DNA from: Clostridia bacterium | Lineage (GTDB): Bacteria; Bacillota_A; Clostridia; Oscillospirales; UBA929 | Direction of reading: 5' to 3' | Assembly: GCA_026001245.1 (NCBI GenBank) | Contig: BNZR01000027.1 | Location: forward strand, 1-19,973 | DNA: 19,973 nucleotides | Notes under the pieces: model-generated | Told to the model about the DNA's origin: nothing | The model's database searches: none | The model's input: the letters and a program-made list of their open reading frames with translations, nothing else | Position numbers and translations under genes: made by a program | Part shown: positions 13,742 to 19,973 of the stretch, piece after piece | Position numbering within the stretch: position 1 is the first letter of the stretch | How the letters are laid out: each line of letters begins with the position of its first letter

Positions 13742-14271
13742 ATCGGTTTACGGTCAAAAAATACATTCTTCCCCGACACCGACAAACCAATCCCGAAGCA
13801 CATCTTCACTTTAACCGAAAACAGCCCCAACTTCAGCGCCGCCATGCCCGCCGTGAACAACACGCGGTTGTCAATACGAAAATCCATAGCGGTCGCCGCC
13901 GCCGAACCTACGGCAATCCCCAAGTCGTTCACCGCCATCGCGCAGGGAATGCCGCTCTTTTTAGCCGCCGTGCAGTCCGCAACGCCGCACAACGAGCAGT
14001 TCAATCCACGCGGATTTACGGCCGTGCCGATGAGGACAACGCAGTGGCAGGCGTCCACATTGCCCGCGTCGCGAACGAAGAACGCCCTGTCGGAGTCCGC
14101 CCCAATTTCGCGCATGGTCGCGGTCAGCTTGTCTTTGTCCGCGCCGTCGAGAACCAGCGTTTCTGTCACGTCAATACCGCAAGCCTTGGGAGCGGTGCGC
14201 GCCGCCGCCGTCATCAGTTCCGCGGCACGAAAAGCCGCGTTGCGTTCGGTTTCGTTGCTGTTGTAAATCAT
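13738..14271 (-). CDS. DUF2148 ferredoxin-like domain protein
   Basis: The roughly 177-aa protein belongs to a family described as containing a ferredoxin domain. Conserved cysteines are visible in the middle (HCVVLIGTAVNPRGLNCSLC followed by GVADC), and the C-terminus ends NVFFDRKPI, typical of the family. It probably binds an Fe-S cluster; its role is not known. I chose ATG 14271 because GGAG lies 8 bases upstream, rather than an ATG six codons earlier. It starts 1 bp after the YaiI-like gene and overlaps the ArsC-like gene by 4 bp. Confidence 0.88.
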   Translation of the reverse strand: MIYNSNETERNAAFRAAELMTAAARTAPKACGIDVTETLVLDGADKDKLTATMREIGADSDRAFFVRDAGNVDACHCVVLIGTAVNPRGLNCSLCGVADCTAAKKSGIPCAMAVNDLGIAVGSAAATAMDFRIDNRVLFTAGMAALKLGLFSVKVKMCFGIGLSVSGKNVFFDRKPI

Positions 14272-14272
14272 T

Positions 14273-14722
14273 TTACATTCTCCGTTCAAAATTATTTGTG
14301 ATTGTTTTGTCTAGCACAATCTCAAACGCCGCATCCTGTTCCGCTGTCCGCTTAGGATTGCCGCGCAAGCGCCCGCCCGCGTTGCGGATTTTCTTTGCTG
14401 TGTGGCGTTGCAGCAGCAGAGCGTCTATGTTGCCGTTGTCGTAGACCATGCCGTCCTGACTAATCGGAATCGCCTGACGTGCAAGGCACATCGCGGCAAG
14501 CCCATAATCCTGCGTCACCACAATATCGCCTGATTGCGCGAGATTGACAAGCGCGAAGTCAACGCTATCCGCGCCTTTAGAAACTGTCACGGTAGTCGCG
14601 CCGTCACGCTCAAAAACGTGCGACGTGTCGCAGAGAATTACACATTCAAGATTATGCTGTTTGGCGATTCTTATGGTCGAGTCCACCACGGGACAACCGT
14701 CCGCGTCAATTAAAATCTTCAT
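14273..14722 (-). CDS. YaiI/YqxD family protein (DUF188)
   Basis: The N-terminus MKILIDADGCPVV and the internal segments KGADSVDFALVNL, VVTQDYGLAAMCLARQA and GGRLRGNPKRT mark this PIN-like family of about 150 aa, conserved in bacteria with unknown function. The start is set at ATG 14722, since upstream codons give no family sequence. No Shine-Dalgarno precedes it, and the promoter directly upstream predicts transcription starting on or next to the A of the ATG, so the message may be leaderless. It is the first gene of the operon ending at 12129. Confidence 0.92.
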   Translation of the reverse strand: MKILIDADGCPVVDSTIRIAKQHNLECVILCDTSHVFERDGATTVTVSKGADSVDFALVNLAQSGDIVVTQDYGLAAMCLARQAIPISQDGMVYDNGNIDALLLQRHTAKKIRNAGGRLRGNPKRTAEQDAAFEIVLDKTITNNFERRM

Positions 14723-14727
14723 GAGAT

Positions 14728-14767
14728 AATTATACCATAGACGAGCCGACATGTCTATGGTATAATT
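14728..14767. promoter_or_regulatory. Dyad-symmetric promoter firing in both directions
   Basis: Two perfect 15-base arms (14728-14742 and 14753-14767) surround a 10-base centre. Minus strand: TAGACA (14757-14752), 17 bases, TATAAT (14734-14729). Plus strand: TAGACG (14738-14743), 17 bases, TATAAT (14761-14766). Each arm thus supplies the -10 of one promoter and overlaps the -35 of the other. The minus promoter serves the operon from 14722; the plus promoter points at a 27-aa frame. Confidence 0.75.
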
Positions 14768-14790
14768 GGAACATAGGAGAGTGATTTGCT

Positions 14791-14874
14791 ATGCTACGCC
14801 GCGAATTGTCTGACGGCGGGTTTATCAACCGCGAAAACGGCGGCGCACGATATTGGCGCGAGGAGAGGCAGTAG
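14791..14874 (+). CDS. Possible 27-aa peptide
   Basis: The short frame starts MLRRELSDGGFINRENGG and ends WREERQ. AGGAGAG lies about 10 bases before the ATG and a plus-strand promoter about 25 bases before that. Composition is polar with many Arg and Glu. No family recognised; it could also be part of a longer degraded gene. Confidence 0.35.
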   Translation: MLRRELSDGGFINRENGGARYWREERQ

Positions 14875-14911
14875 GAACATAAGGCACATTGTACCCGAGG
14901 TCTTGAAACCC

Positions 14912-14930
14912 TTGCGGTTCTAAGCCGCAA
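14912..14930. other. Small hairpin between convergent units
   Basis: TTGCGG, 7 bases, CCGCAA lies just past the stop of the TOPRIM gene. There is no real T-run on the minus strand, so it is at best a weak terminator. Confidence 0.3.
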
Positions 14931-14941
14931 ACCCTCTCATT

Positions 14942-15862
14942 TTATAATTCCAGTTCGCTCTCACGCTTGTTTGCCGCGATAACGTCCTCATTCCAATCCT
15001 TGCCGTCAGGACAGTCGCGAGCGACTGAAAGCCCAACAGCTTCAAGTTTTGGGGCATTATCCGTATAAAACTTTTCGCCCGCAGGGTCGTTGTCCGTGCA
15101 AATAACAACGTGGCGTACAGTAGGATTACGCTCCAAATACCGCAACAGCGGCGCGACAGTCGTGCCGCCGACACTTAGATAATTCTGTTTCTCCGCGCCG
15201 TCATCGAGTTGCATGTAGCTCATGAGGTCAATCGGACTTTCAAACACGCAGACCGTTTCCGCGCCGTTGTCCCAACCCCAGCTGACTTTGCGACTTCCCG
15301 CGACATCGCCGCGAAAGTCCGAGTACATAGAACGCCGAAACGCGTAGATGGGCTTCTCGTCCTCGCAGGTAACGAAAACGTAGTTGCCATTAACATCTTG
15401 ATAAAGTTGTCCGCTGTCAACAAAAAACTGCACCATTTCCTCGTCAATCCCGCGCTTGTCGCAGAGATATTCAAATAGTCGCTTATTGTCGTTGACTTTT
15501 CCGGGGAGTATCAAGTGTTTGTTGGCTTCGATGATTCGCTCGGCGGTTGCTTGCGGACAATGCGCGGTCAAATCTTTCACCGCGTCCACAAAGTTCTTAT
15601 TCAGTAGCTTCATAGCAAACTGCACAGGACCGCCGCCCTCGCTATTCGCAAAACTGTACCACCTTCGTCTGTCCGCGTCAATAATCAAGCCGCCATGCCC
15701 CGCAACTTCGTAATCTTTGCCTTGTTTTTTGACCTCGAAACCGTTCGCCACCGCGTATTCCACAAGGTCGGCGAAGTTTGCCTGTATCACCATTTCATCA
15801 GTAAGCCTTCGCGTTTCGGATAACACCTCTGTTTCCAAACTAAATTTTAGAAAATCTAACAC
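14942..15862 (-). CDS. TOPRIM-domain protein, mobile-element primase-like
   Basis: The 306-aa protein resembles the DUF3991/TOPRIM proteins of conjugative elements and phages. An N-terminal part similar to a zinc-finger-less primase module (ADRRRWYSFANSEGGGPVQF, about 64-83) is followed by a TOPRIM domain with the conserved Glu in VCVFESPIDLMSY and the Asp pair in VVICTDNDPAGEKF. The role is probably primer synthesis or nucleic-acid processing during element replication. It starts at GTG 15862, overlapping the upstream gene by 7 bp. The same frame is open for another 17 codons upstream with sensible sequence (DLLADIDIDEEKTRE) but no start codon, so a frameshift from the upstream gene is possible. 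Confidence 0.85.
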   Translation of the reverse strand: MLDFLKFSLETEVLSETRRLTDEMVIQANFADLVEYAVANGFEVKKQGKDYEVAGHGGLIIDADRRRWYSFANSEGGGPVQFAMKLLNKNFVDAVKDLTAHCPQATAERIIEANKHLILPGKVNDNKRLFEYLCDKRGIDEEMVQFFVDSGQLYQDVNGNYVFVTCEDEKPIYAFRRSMYSDFRGDVAGSRKVSWGWDNGAETVCVFESPIDLMSYMQLDDGAEKQNYLSVGGTTVAPLLRYLERNPTVRHVVICTDNDPAGEKFYTDNAPKLEAVGLSVARDCPDGKDWNEDVIAANKRESELEL

Positions 15863-16338
15863 TTCTCGCGTTTTTTCCTCGTCAATATCAATGTCAGCGA
15901 GTAAATCGGAACAGCGTCATACGCCCACAAGAGCGGTCTGTCGATTGACGCGAGATACTCTGTGATGTCGGACGAGATTTCGCTCATACGTTCGTCGAAG
16001 AAATTAACGAGTGCGGATAGTTCGCTGTGTTTACCGGAAGTCCATTCCGCGAACTGAAGCTCGCGGTTCAGTCGCTTGGACAGCACCTTGTCGTAGACGT
16101 GGCCATAGCTGCCGAGTGAAAAATCATCGCCGCAAGTGAGTAGCGCGGCGGGGTCATCATAACGGACTTGACGCATATAGTCGTTGACTTGCGCTTTTGT
16201 GAGTTGGGGCGTTAGATAATCAACACACCAACTGCCATTGTCGCGGCGAATGATGAATTTCATCGGCTCGCCATTTTCGAGTTTGGACTTCTCGCGGACG
16301 TGCGGCATAATTTGGCTTATCAGTTCATCGTATTTCAT
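15856..16338 (-). CDS. Unknown protein (160 aa) preceding the TOPRIM gene
   Basis: I do not recognise a family. The protein starts MKYDELISQIMPHVREKSKL and contains KFIIRRDNGSWCVDYLTPQL and a hydrophilic helical second half. The last 18 residues (YSLTLILTRKKREKC) look unlike the rest, while the overlapping frame of the TOPRIM gene reads smoothly through the same bases. The true protein may therefore end or fuse differently. It is the first gene of a two-gene unit; ribosome site CGGAGGAA lies before the ATG. Confidence 0.7.
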   Translation of the reverse strand: MKYDELISQIMPHVREKSKLENGEPMKFIIRRDNGSWCVDYLTPQLTKAQVNDYMRQVRYDDPAALLTCGDDFSLGSYGHVYDKVLSKRLNRELQFAEWTSGKHSELSALVNFFDERMSEISSDITEYLASIDRPLLWAYDAVPIYSLTLILTRKKREKC

Positions 16339-16406
16339 GCGATTCCTCCGATTTCAATAGTTTGCGGCTTGTCCGAGTTGCACGGACGATACTCGTAGCC
16401 ACATAA

Positions 16407-16435
16407 AAACAGCCCCGCATTAAGCGGGGCTGTTT
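16407..16435 (-). terminator. Rho-independent terminator after the Rpn gene
   Basis: AAACAGCCCCGC and GCGGGGCTGTTT pair perfectly (12 bp) around ATTAA. On the minus strand the stem runs into TTTTTATG, 13 bp past the Rpn stop. It may also act weakly on the plus strand. Confidence 0.92.
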
Positions 16436-16447
16436 GAGTTAGTGTGC

Positions 16448-17494
16448 TTATTGAACGTAGTCTTGCTCTCCTATGGAAACAAAGTCGTAATTGGGGTCTT
16501 TATCGTACTTCTGATACAGCTCATCCATTTGAGCAGCTGAGATACCGAGTCCTGCGGCTTCGCGCATAAGTTTTGCGCGGAATTCGTCTTGTTCTATGCC
16601 GCTGAGTATATCGCCGAAAGCAAACCTATCGCCGAGCGCAAGCTTGAACTGTTCAATGCGCCCCTCTCTCAGTCCCTCAGAGCGCCCTTGCCTCCGAACC
16701 ATCTGACGCTCCATCGCGGCAAGCGACTGCTCGTGTTCCCATTTGCGGAACATCTTGCGCGTTTCATTGTCCGCAGACGCCAACTCGTAACGGTCTACAA
16801 ACTGTGAGAATCCGGGATTTACCGCCGCGTAATCCCTTAATGCCGCCTCCATATCGACGACCTCCTTCAAAGATTTATTTGTGTCCTGCGACCTGCAAAT
16901 CGCCGTCAGCCAACAATGCAAGCTGTTTGAAAAGTCCGGCTGGATTTTTCGGTATTTCTTCAGCTCCAGATTGTGGATGCCAAAACGCTCTGATGCGAGT
17001 TCTCTCGGTTCTTCGCGGTATGTCAGTTCCGCGACCTGATGGAAGTTTCTGCCGTTCTTCCGCATATCGAAGTCCAGCAGATTTATAAAGACCACTCGCG
17101 GCATACTCTTGTCGATGTCTTTCCATGTGTCGCCTTTGAGAGCGTTGTCCGCGAGCGACTGCTCCGAATAAATCAATGCCCTTTCGTTCGTAACCAAAAG
17201 GGAAGACAATTGCACCTCAAGAATGATAAGTTCGTTGTCGTCCGTCTTTGCGGTCACGTCCACACGGTAGGAGCGACTCTGCGCGTCAGGGTAAAACGGT
17301 TGTGGTGTGACATTGATAATTTGGCTTATGGGTTTGTCGCCGCTGTCTGCGAGAACGGCGTTAACCAGTTCAAGCATGGCAAGCCCCGATACATCCTCGT
17401 TCTTGAAAATCATGGATATGACTGGGTCGGCAAGAGGAGGGAGCGGTAAGCCGTCATCGGGTCGCAAGTCGCGTTCAAAGGCTTCTTCATTCAT
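16448..17494 (-). CDS. Rpn family recombination-promoting nuclease / PD-(D/E)xK transposase-like protein
   Basis: The roughly 348-aa protein matches the Rpn/YhgA-like family of PD-(D/E)xK nucleases. The N-terminal DPVISMIFKNEDVSGLAMLE segment, then YRVDVTAKTDDNELIILEVQ carrying the catalytic Asp and Glu-x-Gln, and a second nuclease-domain part PRVVFINLLDF are typical. The C-terminal third is helical with an Arg/Glu-rich QGRSEGLREGRIEQFKLAL segment, also family-typical. Such proteins cleave DNA and have been linked to RecA-independent recombination and phage defence. I set the start at ATG 17494, with AAAGGTGG eight bases before it, rather than the upstream GTG 17506. It stands alone between its own promoter and terminator. 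Confidence 0.9.
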   Translation of the reverse strand: MNEEAFERDLRPDDGLPLPPLADPVISMIFKNEDVSGLAMLELVNAVLADSGDKPISQIINVTPQPFYPDAQSRSYRVDVTAKTDDNELIILEVQLSSLLVTNERALIYSEQSLADNALKGDTWKDIDKSMPRVVFINLLDFDMRKNGRNFHQVAELTYREEPRELASERFGIHNLELKKYRKIQPDFSNSLHCWLTAICRSQDTNKSLKEVVDMEAALRDYAAVNPGFSQFVDRYELASADNETRKMFRKWEHEQSLAAMERQMVRRQGRSEGLREGRIEQFKLALGDRFAFGDILSGIEQDEFRAKLMREAAGLGISAAQMDELYQKYDKDPNYDFVSIGEQDYVQ

Positions 17495-17518
17495 GGCAGA
17501 TGCCACCTTTCATTTATA

Positions 17519-17547
17519 ATTATACCGCAGGGAGAGGGATTTGTCAA
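17519..17547 (-). promoter_or_regulatory. Perfect consensus promoter of the Rpn gene
   Basis: TTGACA (17547-17542), 17 bases and TATAAT (17524-17519) match the sigma-A/sigma-70 consensus at all twelve positions. The predicted start near 17512 leaves a leader of about 18 nt containing the ribosome site. No obvious operator is seen. Confidence 0.9.
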
Positions 17548-17562
17548 ATCCAAAGCTTAGAA

Positions 17563-18495
17563 CTAAAATTTCGGGTAATACCCGGCTTTCGCCGCGTCCT
17601 CAATTGTCTCGAACAGTTCACCATCGGCAACATCAACATCATCGGCATACGCGTAATATTTCTTGCCGCCCTCAATCCAACCGATTACCAGTCGCGGGTC
17701 TTGTACCGTCACGCCGTTCACACTCGACATGTCGCTTTTCGCGCCGCCGCCGAGCGTCAAATCACGGATAATTGTAATCAATGTAGGAATTTCAATTCTC
17801 CTAACATCAACGCTTCCATTCGTCAACGGCAAGTAAAACTTTTGATACTCAGACTGATTGAACGTAACCGCACAACGTTTCAACGCGGCGTTTACGGCAA
17901 GGTCAATATCGCGGTTAATCCATTGCAAAGCTTGCTCTTCGGAATACGGAAACCCCGCGATTTTGTCATGCTCCGTGACGGATAGCGTCACCTTATTCAC
18001 TTCCGTCCAATGCGTGAAACCAAGATTTACGTTGTACAGTTTGCCTACATTCGGTGCTTCGGGATTAGTATCAATGGTGTACGGACGCTTGATAGCGAAA
18101 ACAAGCTCATGCTCACTATTGCCGCTTTCACGCTGTTCCGCTAGAAAATAGCCGTCCTGCTCGCATAAAGCCATTACAGGGATTTTACTCTTAACATACG
18201 CAACATTTCGCTCCGTAACAGGAACGTCATAATTCAAAAGCAATACCTCCGCGAACGTGTCGGCGGCATTGCGCGGAGATATGCGAATCTGTGCCTTATC
18301 CGCGTAGTCGGTGAAAATATCGTCAGTTTCCATAGACGCGAGCATTGCCGCCTCACCCGCGTAATCGGCGGCTTGCGCTAGAATGAGAGTAGCAAACTCT
18401 GCATCCTCATTTCGCGCGATTTTGAGATATGTTACAGGTAAGAAAAACATCAGTACCACCGCGAACGCGGGGATTATCGCGAAGACGATTTTCAT
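17563..18495 (-). CDS. Membrane-anchored protein of unknown function (310 aa)
   Basis: Residues 1-25 (MKIVFAIIPAFAVVLMFFLP and on) form a signal anchor or uncleaved signal peptide, so the rest probably faces outward. The remainder is soluble alpha/beta with a middle part containing TEHDKIAGFPYSEEQALQWI and a C-terminal part with VIGWIEGGKKYYAYADDVDV. The start is coupled to the gene upstream (TAATG). I recognise no family; position near a peptidoglycan-binding protein suggests a role in a surface or mobile-element apparatus, which is only a guess. Confidence 0.75.
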   Translation of the reverse strand: MKIVFAIIPAFAVVLMFFLPVTYLKIARNEDAEFATLILAQAADYAGEAAMLASMETDDIFTDYADKAQIRISPRNAADTFAEVLLLNYDVPVTERNVAYVKSKIPVMALCEQDGYFLAEQRESGNSEHELVFAIKRPYTIDTNPEAPNVGKLYNVNLGFTHWTEVNKVTLSVTEHDKIAGFPYSEEQALQWINRDIDLAVNAALKRCAVTFNQSEYQKFYLPLTNGSVDVRRIEIPTLITIIRDLTLGGGAKSDMSSVNGVTVQDPRLVIGWIEGGKKYYAYADDVDVADGELFETIEDAAKAGYYPKF

Positions 18496-18839
18496 TATCT
18501 CACCGTCCCCGCGAGCGTGAATTTGAAGTCCGGCTCGTTGACACGCAACAAGCGAAACAACAACGTCTGCGCGGTAGTTTTTGAAATGGCGAATACGCGT
18601 ACTTGTACTGCGTCGCCGCCTTTGAGATTTACCGTGTTCGTGCCGAATACATCATCAATTCCGCGCTCAATTCTGATTGCGTTATATTTGCGCTCGCCGT
18701 GACCATTTAAGATTTTATCAAACAGATACGCTGTATCGAAGTAATAATCCGGCGCGTTTGTGACGTTTATAACACTTCCGTCAGCGTTACGAACTATAAC
18801 CTCACAACTATCTTTGTGCCGTATAATAAAATTTATCAT
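18495..18839 (-). CDS. Unknown protein (114 aa), phage- or element-like
   Basis: The protein reads INFIIRHKDSCEVIVRNADG, then DYYFDTAYLFDKILNGHGER and a beta-rich end VQVRVFAISKTTAQTLLFRL. It is soluble, mainly beta, without cysteine clusters. It overlaps the start of the membrane-anchored protein gene by one base, so the two form an operon. Family unknown. Confidence 0.7.
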   Translation of the reverse strand: MINFIIRHKDSCEVIVRNADGSVINVTNAPDYYFDTAYLFDKILNGHGERKYNAIRIERGIDDVFGTNTVNLKGGDAVQVRVFAISKTTAQTLLFRLLRVNEPDFKFTLAGTVR

Positions 18840-18930
18840 GTCCGTGCCTGTCTGAACGCCTGTGTATTTACTCCATGGTCAGAATCGTTAAAACAGCAAT
18901 GTACATTATTTCGCGTGTCGGTTTGTCCAT

Positions 18931-19053
18931 TTACTGTTTCACCAACTTTATTTCGCCGTCCGTAACCATTGCGGCGTAACGAGAATCAGCGGCTATAAGC
19001 GTTTTCAAGTTTGCAGTCGTGAACGCGGCATAATTATCAACGCTCTGCGTCAT
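18931..19053 (-). CDS. Short frame (40 aa), possible remnant or small gene
   Basis: The frame reads MTQSVDNYAAFTTANLKTLI and ends DGEIKLVKQ. Its ATG overlaps the stop of the fragment upstream as ATGA, as in a coupled operon. It has no ribosome site of its own. Function unknown. Confidence 0.35.
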   Translation of the reverse strand: MTQSVDNYAAFTTANLKTLIAADSRYAAMVTDGEIKLVKQ

Positions 19054-19190
19054 AGCCACGTTGTTTTGTTGCAGTCGACCGTAATTTTCACCTCTCCGCG
19101 ACTAAGCGCGTTCTCTTTCATCAGAGCGATACCCTCAACGCTGGAGAGAGTAGATGTTGCCTTCCCTGCAAAATGATAAAAAATTCCGCG
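19050..19190 (-). pseudogene. C-terminal coding fragment without a start
   Basis: An open stretch reads FYHFAGKATSTLSSVEGIAL then MKENALSRGEVKITVD and stops at TGA 19050-19052. Composition is protein-like, but the frame is closed upstream by a TAG and has no start with a ribosome site except an internal ATG. It is probably the tail of a lost gene. Identity unknown. Confidence 0.35.
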
Positions 19191-19315
19191 CTAATTGAGA
19201 AAAACGAACGGCCTCAAATCACCTAAATCCGGAAATTTCTCACGAAAAACCTCTTAAAATGAATTTTTATACACGCAGGCTTCCGCAATTTTCGCCTGAA
19301 TTTATATTACAGCCC

Positions 19316-19345
19316 TTGACACGACCTCACGCTTCATGATAGAAT
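19316..19345 (+). promoter_or_regulatory. Promoter of the broken plus-strand gene
   Basis: TTGACA (19316-19321), 18 bases and TAGAAT (19340-19345) point at the frame starting at 19379, with GAAGGGGTG as ribosome site in between. Confidence 0.65.
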
Positions 19346-19378
19346 CAATAAAAGCTACTTTTGAAGGGGTGTTTAACG

Positions 19379-19567
19379 ATGCTTGCCGAATAAGATGTAC
19401 TAGACGCGATTCAAGCTATGGTAGACGAATCTCTCTCTGATATGTTCCCCGTTTTATATTCGATGGAAGCTGTCAATAAAAACAATCCAACTATGCTTGC
19501 CGCTTTAGCTGAGATTCGAGAATGCGCGAATAAAATGCCTCGAATCCCTCAAATTGAAATACCTTAA
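19379..19567 (+). pseudogene. Small gene (62 codons) interrupted by an in-frame TAA at codon 5
   Basis: The frame begins MLAE, then TAA (19391-19393), then DVLDAIQAMVDESLSDMFPV and on to KMPRIPQIEIP with a normal TAA. Promoter and ribosome site are intact, and one base change (CAA to TAA) would explain the stop. An internal restart at the Met in QAMVDE is possible but has no ribosome site. Other genes here end normally in TAA, so this is not a code change. Function unknown. Confidence 0.6.
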
Positions 19568-19632
19568 TCTGAAATGGCGTATTCCGCAGCCAATGCGCGG
19601 TCCTCGAAATTTTTAGTGTTATCATCAATCAT
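19564..19632 (-). CDS. Possible 22-aa peptide after the peptidoglycan-binding gene
   Basis: AGGAGG lies 6 bases before an ATG that overlaps the preceding stop (ATGA). The product MIDDNTKNFEDRALAAEYAI plus two residues is acidic. It may be the start of a longer lost gene; its 3' end overlaps the plus-strand pseudogene by four bases. Confidence 0.45.
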   Translation of the reverse strand: MIDDNTKNFEDRALAAEYAISD

Positions 19633-19973
19633 GGGTTTCCTCCTGACAGCTTAATAATATCAGTCAACGCTCCAAACCGCCCATCAATAACCAGTCCCGC
19701 GCCATGTCGATTTAAAACCTCCTGCAAATCTCGCAAAAACACGCCGCCATCTCCCTTTTTCAGCACTGGACGCACATTTACGCTCGGCGGCTTGTCCAGC
19801 TCGGCATACGTCTTCGCTCCGACATAGCCGTCAACAACCAGCCCCTTAATTTTCTGAAACGCCCTCACCGCTGTATCTGTAGCCGTTCCAAAACTGCCGT
19901 CAATCGCAAGCTTAGGTGTCGCGCCGTGACTGTTGAGCGTGGTTTCACGCGAACAGACCGTATCAGACTGGAA
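19629..19973 (-). CDS. Peptidoglycan-binding domain protein, 5' end outside window
   Basis: The frame is open to the right edge. It contains at least one PG_binding_1-type repeat (PKLAIDGSFGTATDTAVRAF, then KGLVVDGYVGAKTYAEL) and a second (VLKKGDGGVFLRDLQEVLNR, then LVIDGRFGALTD). The second repeat is cut short: after GALTD only IIKLSGGNP remains where about 20 more residues would be expected. Such domains tether cell-wall hydrolases or phage endolysins; a catalytic part would lie upstream, outside the window. Confidence 0.85.
   Translation of the reverse strand, partial: FQSDTVCSRETTLNSHGATPKLAIDGSFGTATDTAVRAFQKIKGLVVDGYVGAKTYAELDKPPSVNVRPVLKKGDGGVFLRDLQEVLNRHGAGLVIDGRFGALTDIIKLSGGNP

Larger units (their letters stand above)
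18840..19378. other. Mostly decayed stretch with short coding remnants
   Basis: About 540 bases without a convincing full gene. Minus-strand remnants are listed separately (18931-19053 and 19050-19190). Between about 19191 and 19315 I see only AT-rich sequence without recognisable features, then the promoter for the broken plus-strand gene. Confidence 0.5.

Noticed and set aside
13712..14301. Plus-strand frames opposite the DUF2148 and ArsC-like genes
   Set aside because: They are antisense to recognisable families and composed mostly of Ala/Ser/Pro runs typical of reverse-strand reading.
14730..14930. Minus-strand 66-aa frame between the YaiI-like and TOPRIM genes
   Set aside because: It has Arg/Cys/Pro-rich, low-quality sequence without ribosome site and runs through the symmetric promoter. 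Another frame in the same place ends with a smoother peptide but also lacks a start.

Overview
The window looks like an accessory chromosomal region of a bacterium, most likely a mid-GC Bacillota (Clostridia-like). The reasons are strong AGGAGG-type ribosome binding sites, clear sigma-A-type promoters, frequent 1-4 bp gene overlaps, and the families present (XRE/ImmA pair, Rpn nuclease, DUF2148 protein, TOPRIM protein, IS5-family element). This assignment is an inference from style and gene content. No rRNA, tRNA or CRISPR array was seen.

Region 1 (1-8923, minus strand) is one long operon for a type I restriction-modification system. In transcription order it holds an XRE regulator, an ImmA/IrrE-type metalloprotease, hsdM, a half-length hsdS (one target recognition domain, TRD), a full-length hsdS (two TRDs), a tyrosine recombinase, a further half-hsdS cassette without its own ribosome site, and hsdR, which runs off the left edge. 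The hsdS units share short repeats: an 18-bp central core in three copies and a perfect 40-bp C-terminal repeat in two copies, all in direct orientation around the recombinase. This looks like a specificity-switching locus.

Region 2 (8785-9268) is the control region. Two promoters face each other. Each is TTGACA, a 17-bp spacer and a good -10, and each carries the same palindrome, CCCACTANANGTGG, at the same place in the spacer. The minus promoter serves the whole R-M operon. The plus promoter serves a 63-aa orphan gene closed by a very strong terminator. A single regulator, presumably the XRE protein destabilised by the ImmA partner, could therefore set both.

Region 3 (9270-12060) is a decayed mobile zone. 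It holds two small plus-strand genes (one Cys-rich), a fragment of a phage minor head protein gene, an apparently intact 882-bp IS5-family element with a -1 frameshift signal, a perfect 38-bp palindrome, and a frameshifted pseudogene.

Region 4 (12077-14767, minus strand) is a compact run of small metabolic or stress genes: a YaiI/DUF188 protein, a DUF2148 ferredoxin-like protein, an ArsC/Spx-like protein fused to a GNAT remnant, a short HTH protein, an unknown protein and a nitroreductase, closed by a terminator. Its likely promoter is a 40-bp dyad that can fire in both directions.

Region 5 (14942-19973) holds a TOPRIM-domain protein with an unknown partner, an Rpn-family nuclease with a perfect consensus promoter and its own terminator, two unknown genes (one membrane-anchored), decayed coding remnants, a plus-strand gene broken by an in-frame TAA, and the end of a peptidoglycan-binding protein that runs off the right edge.
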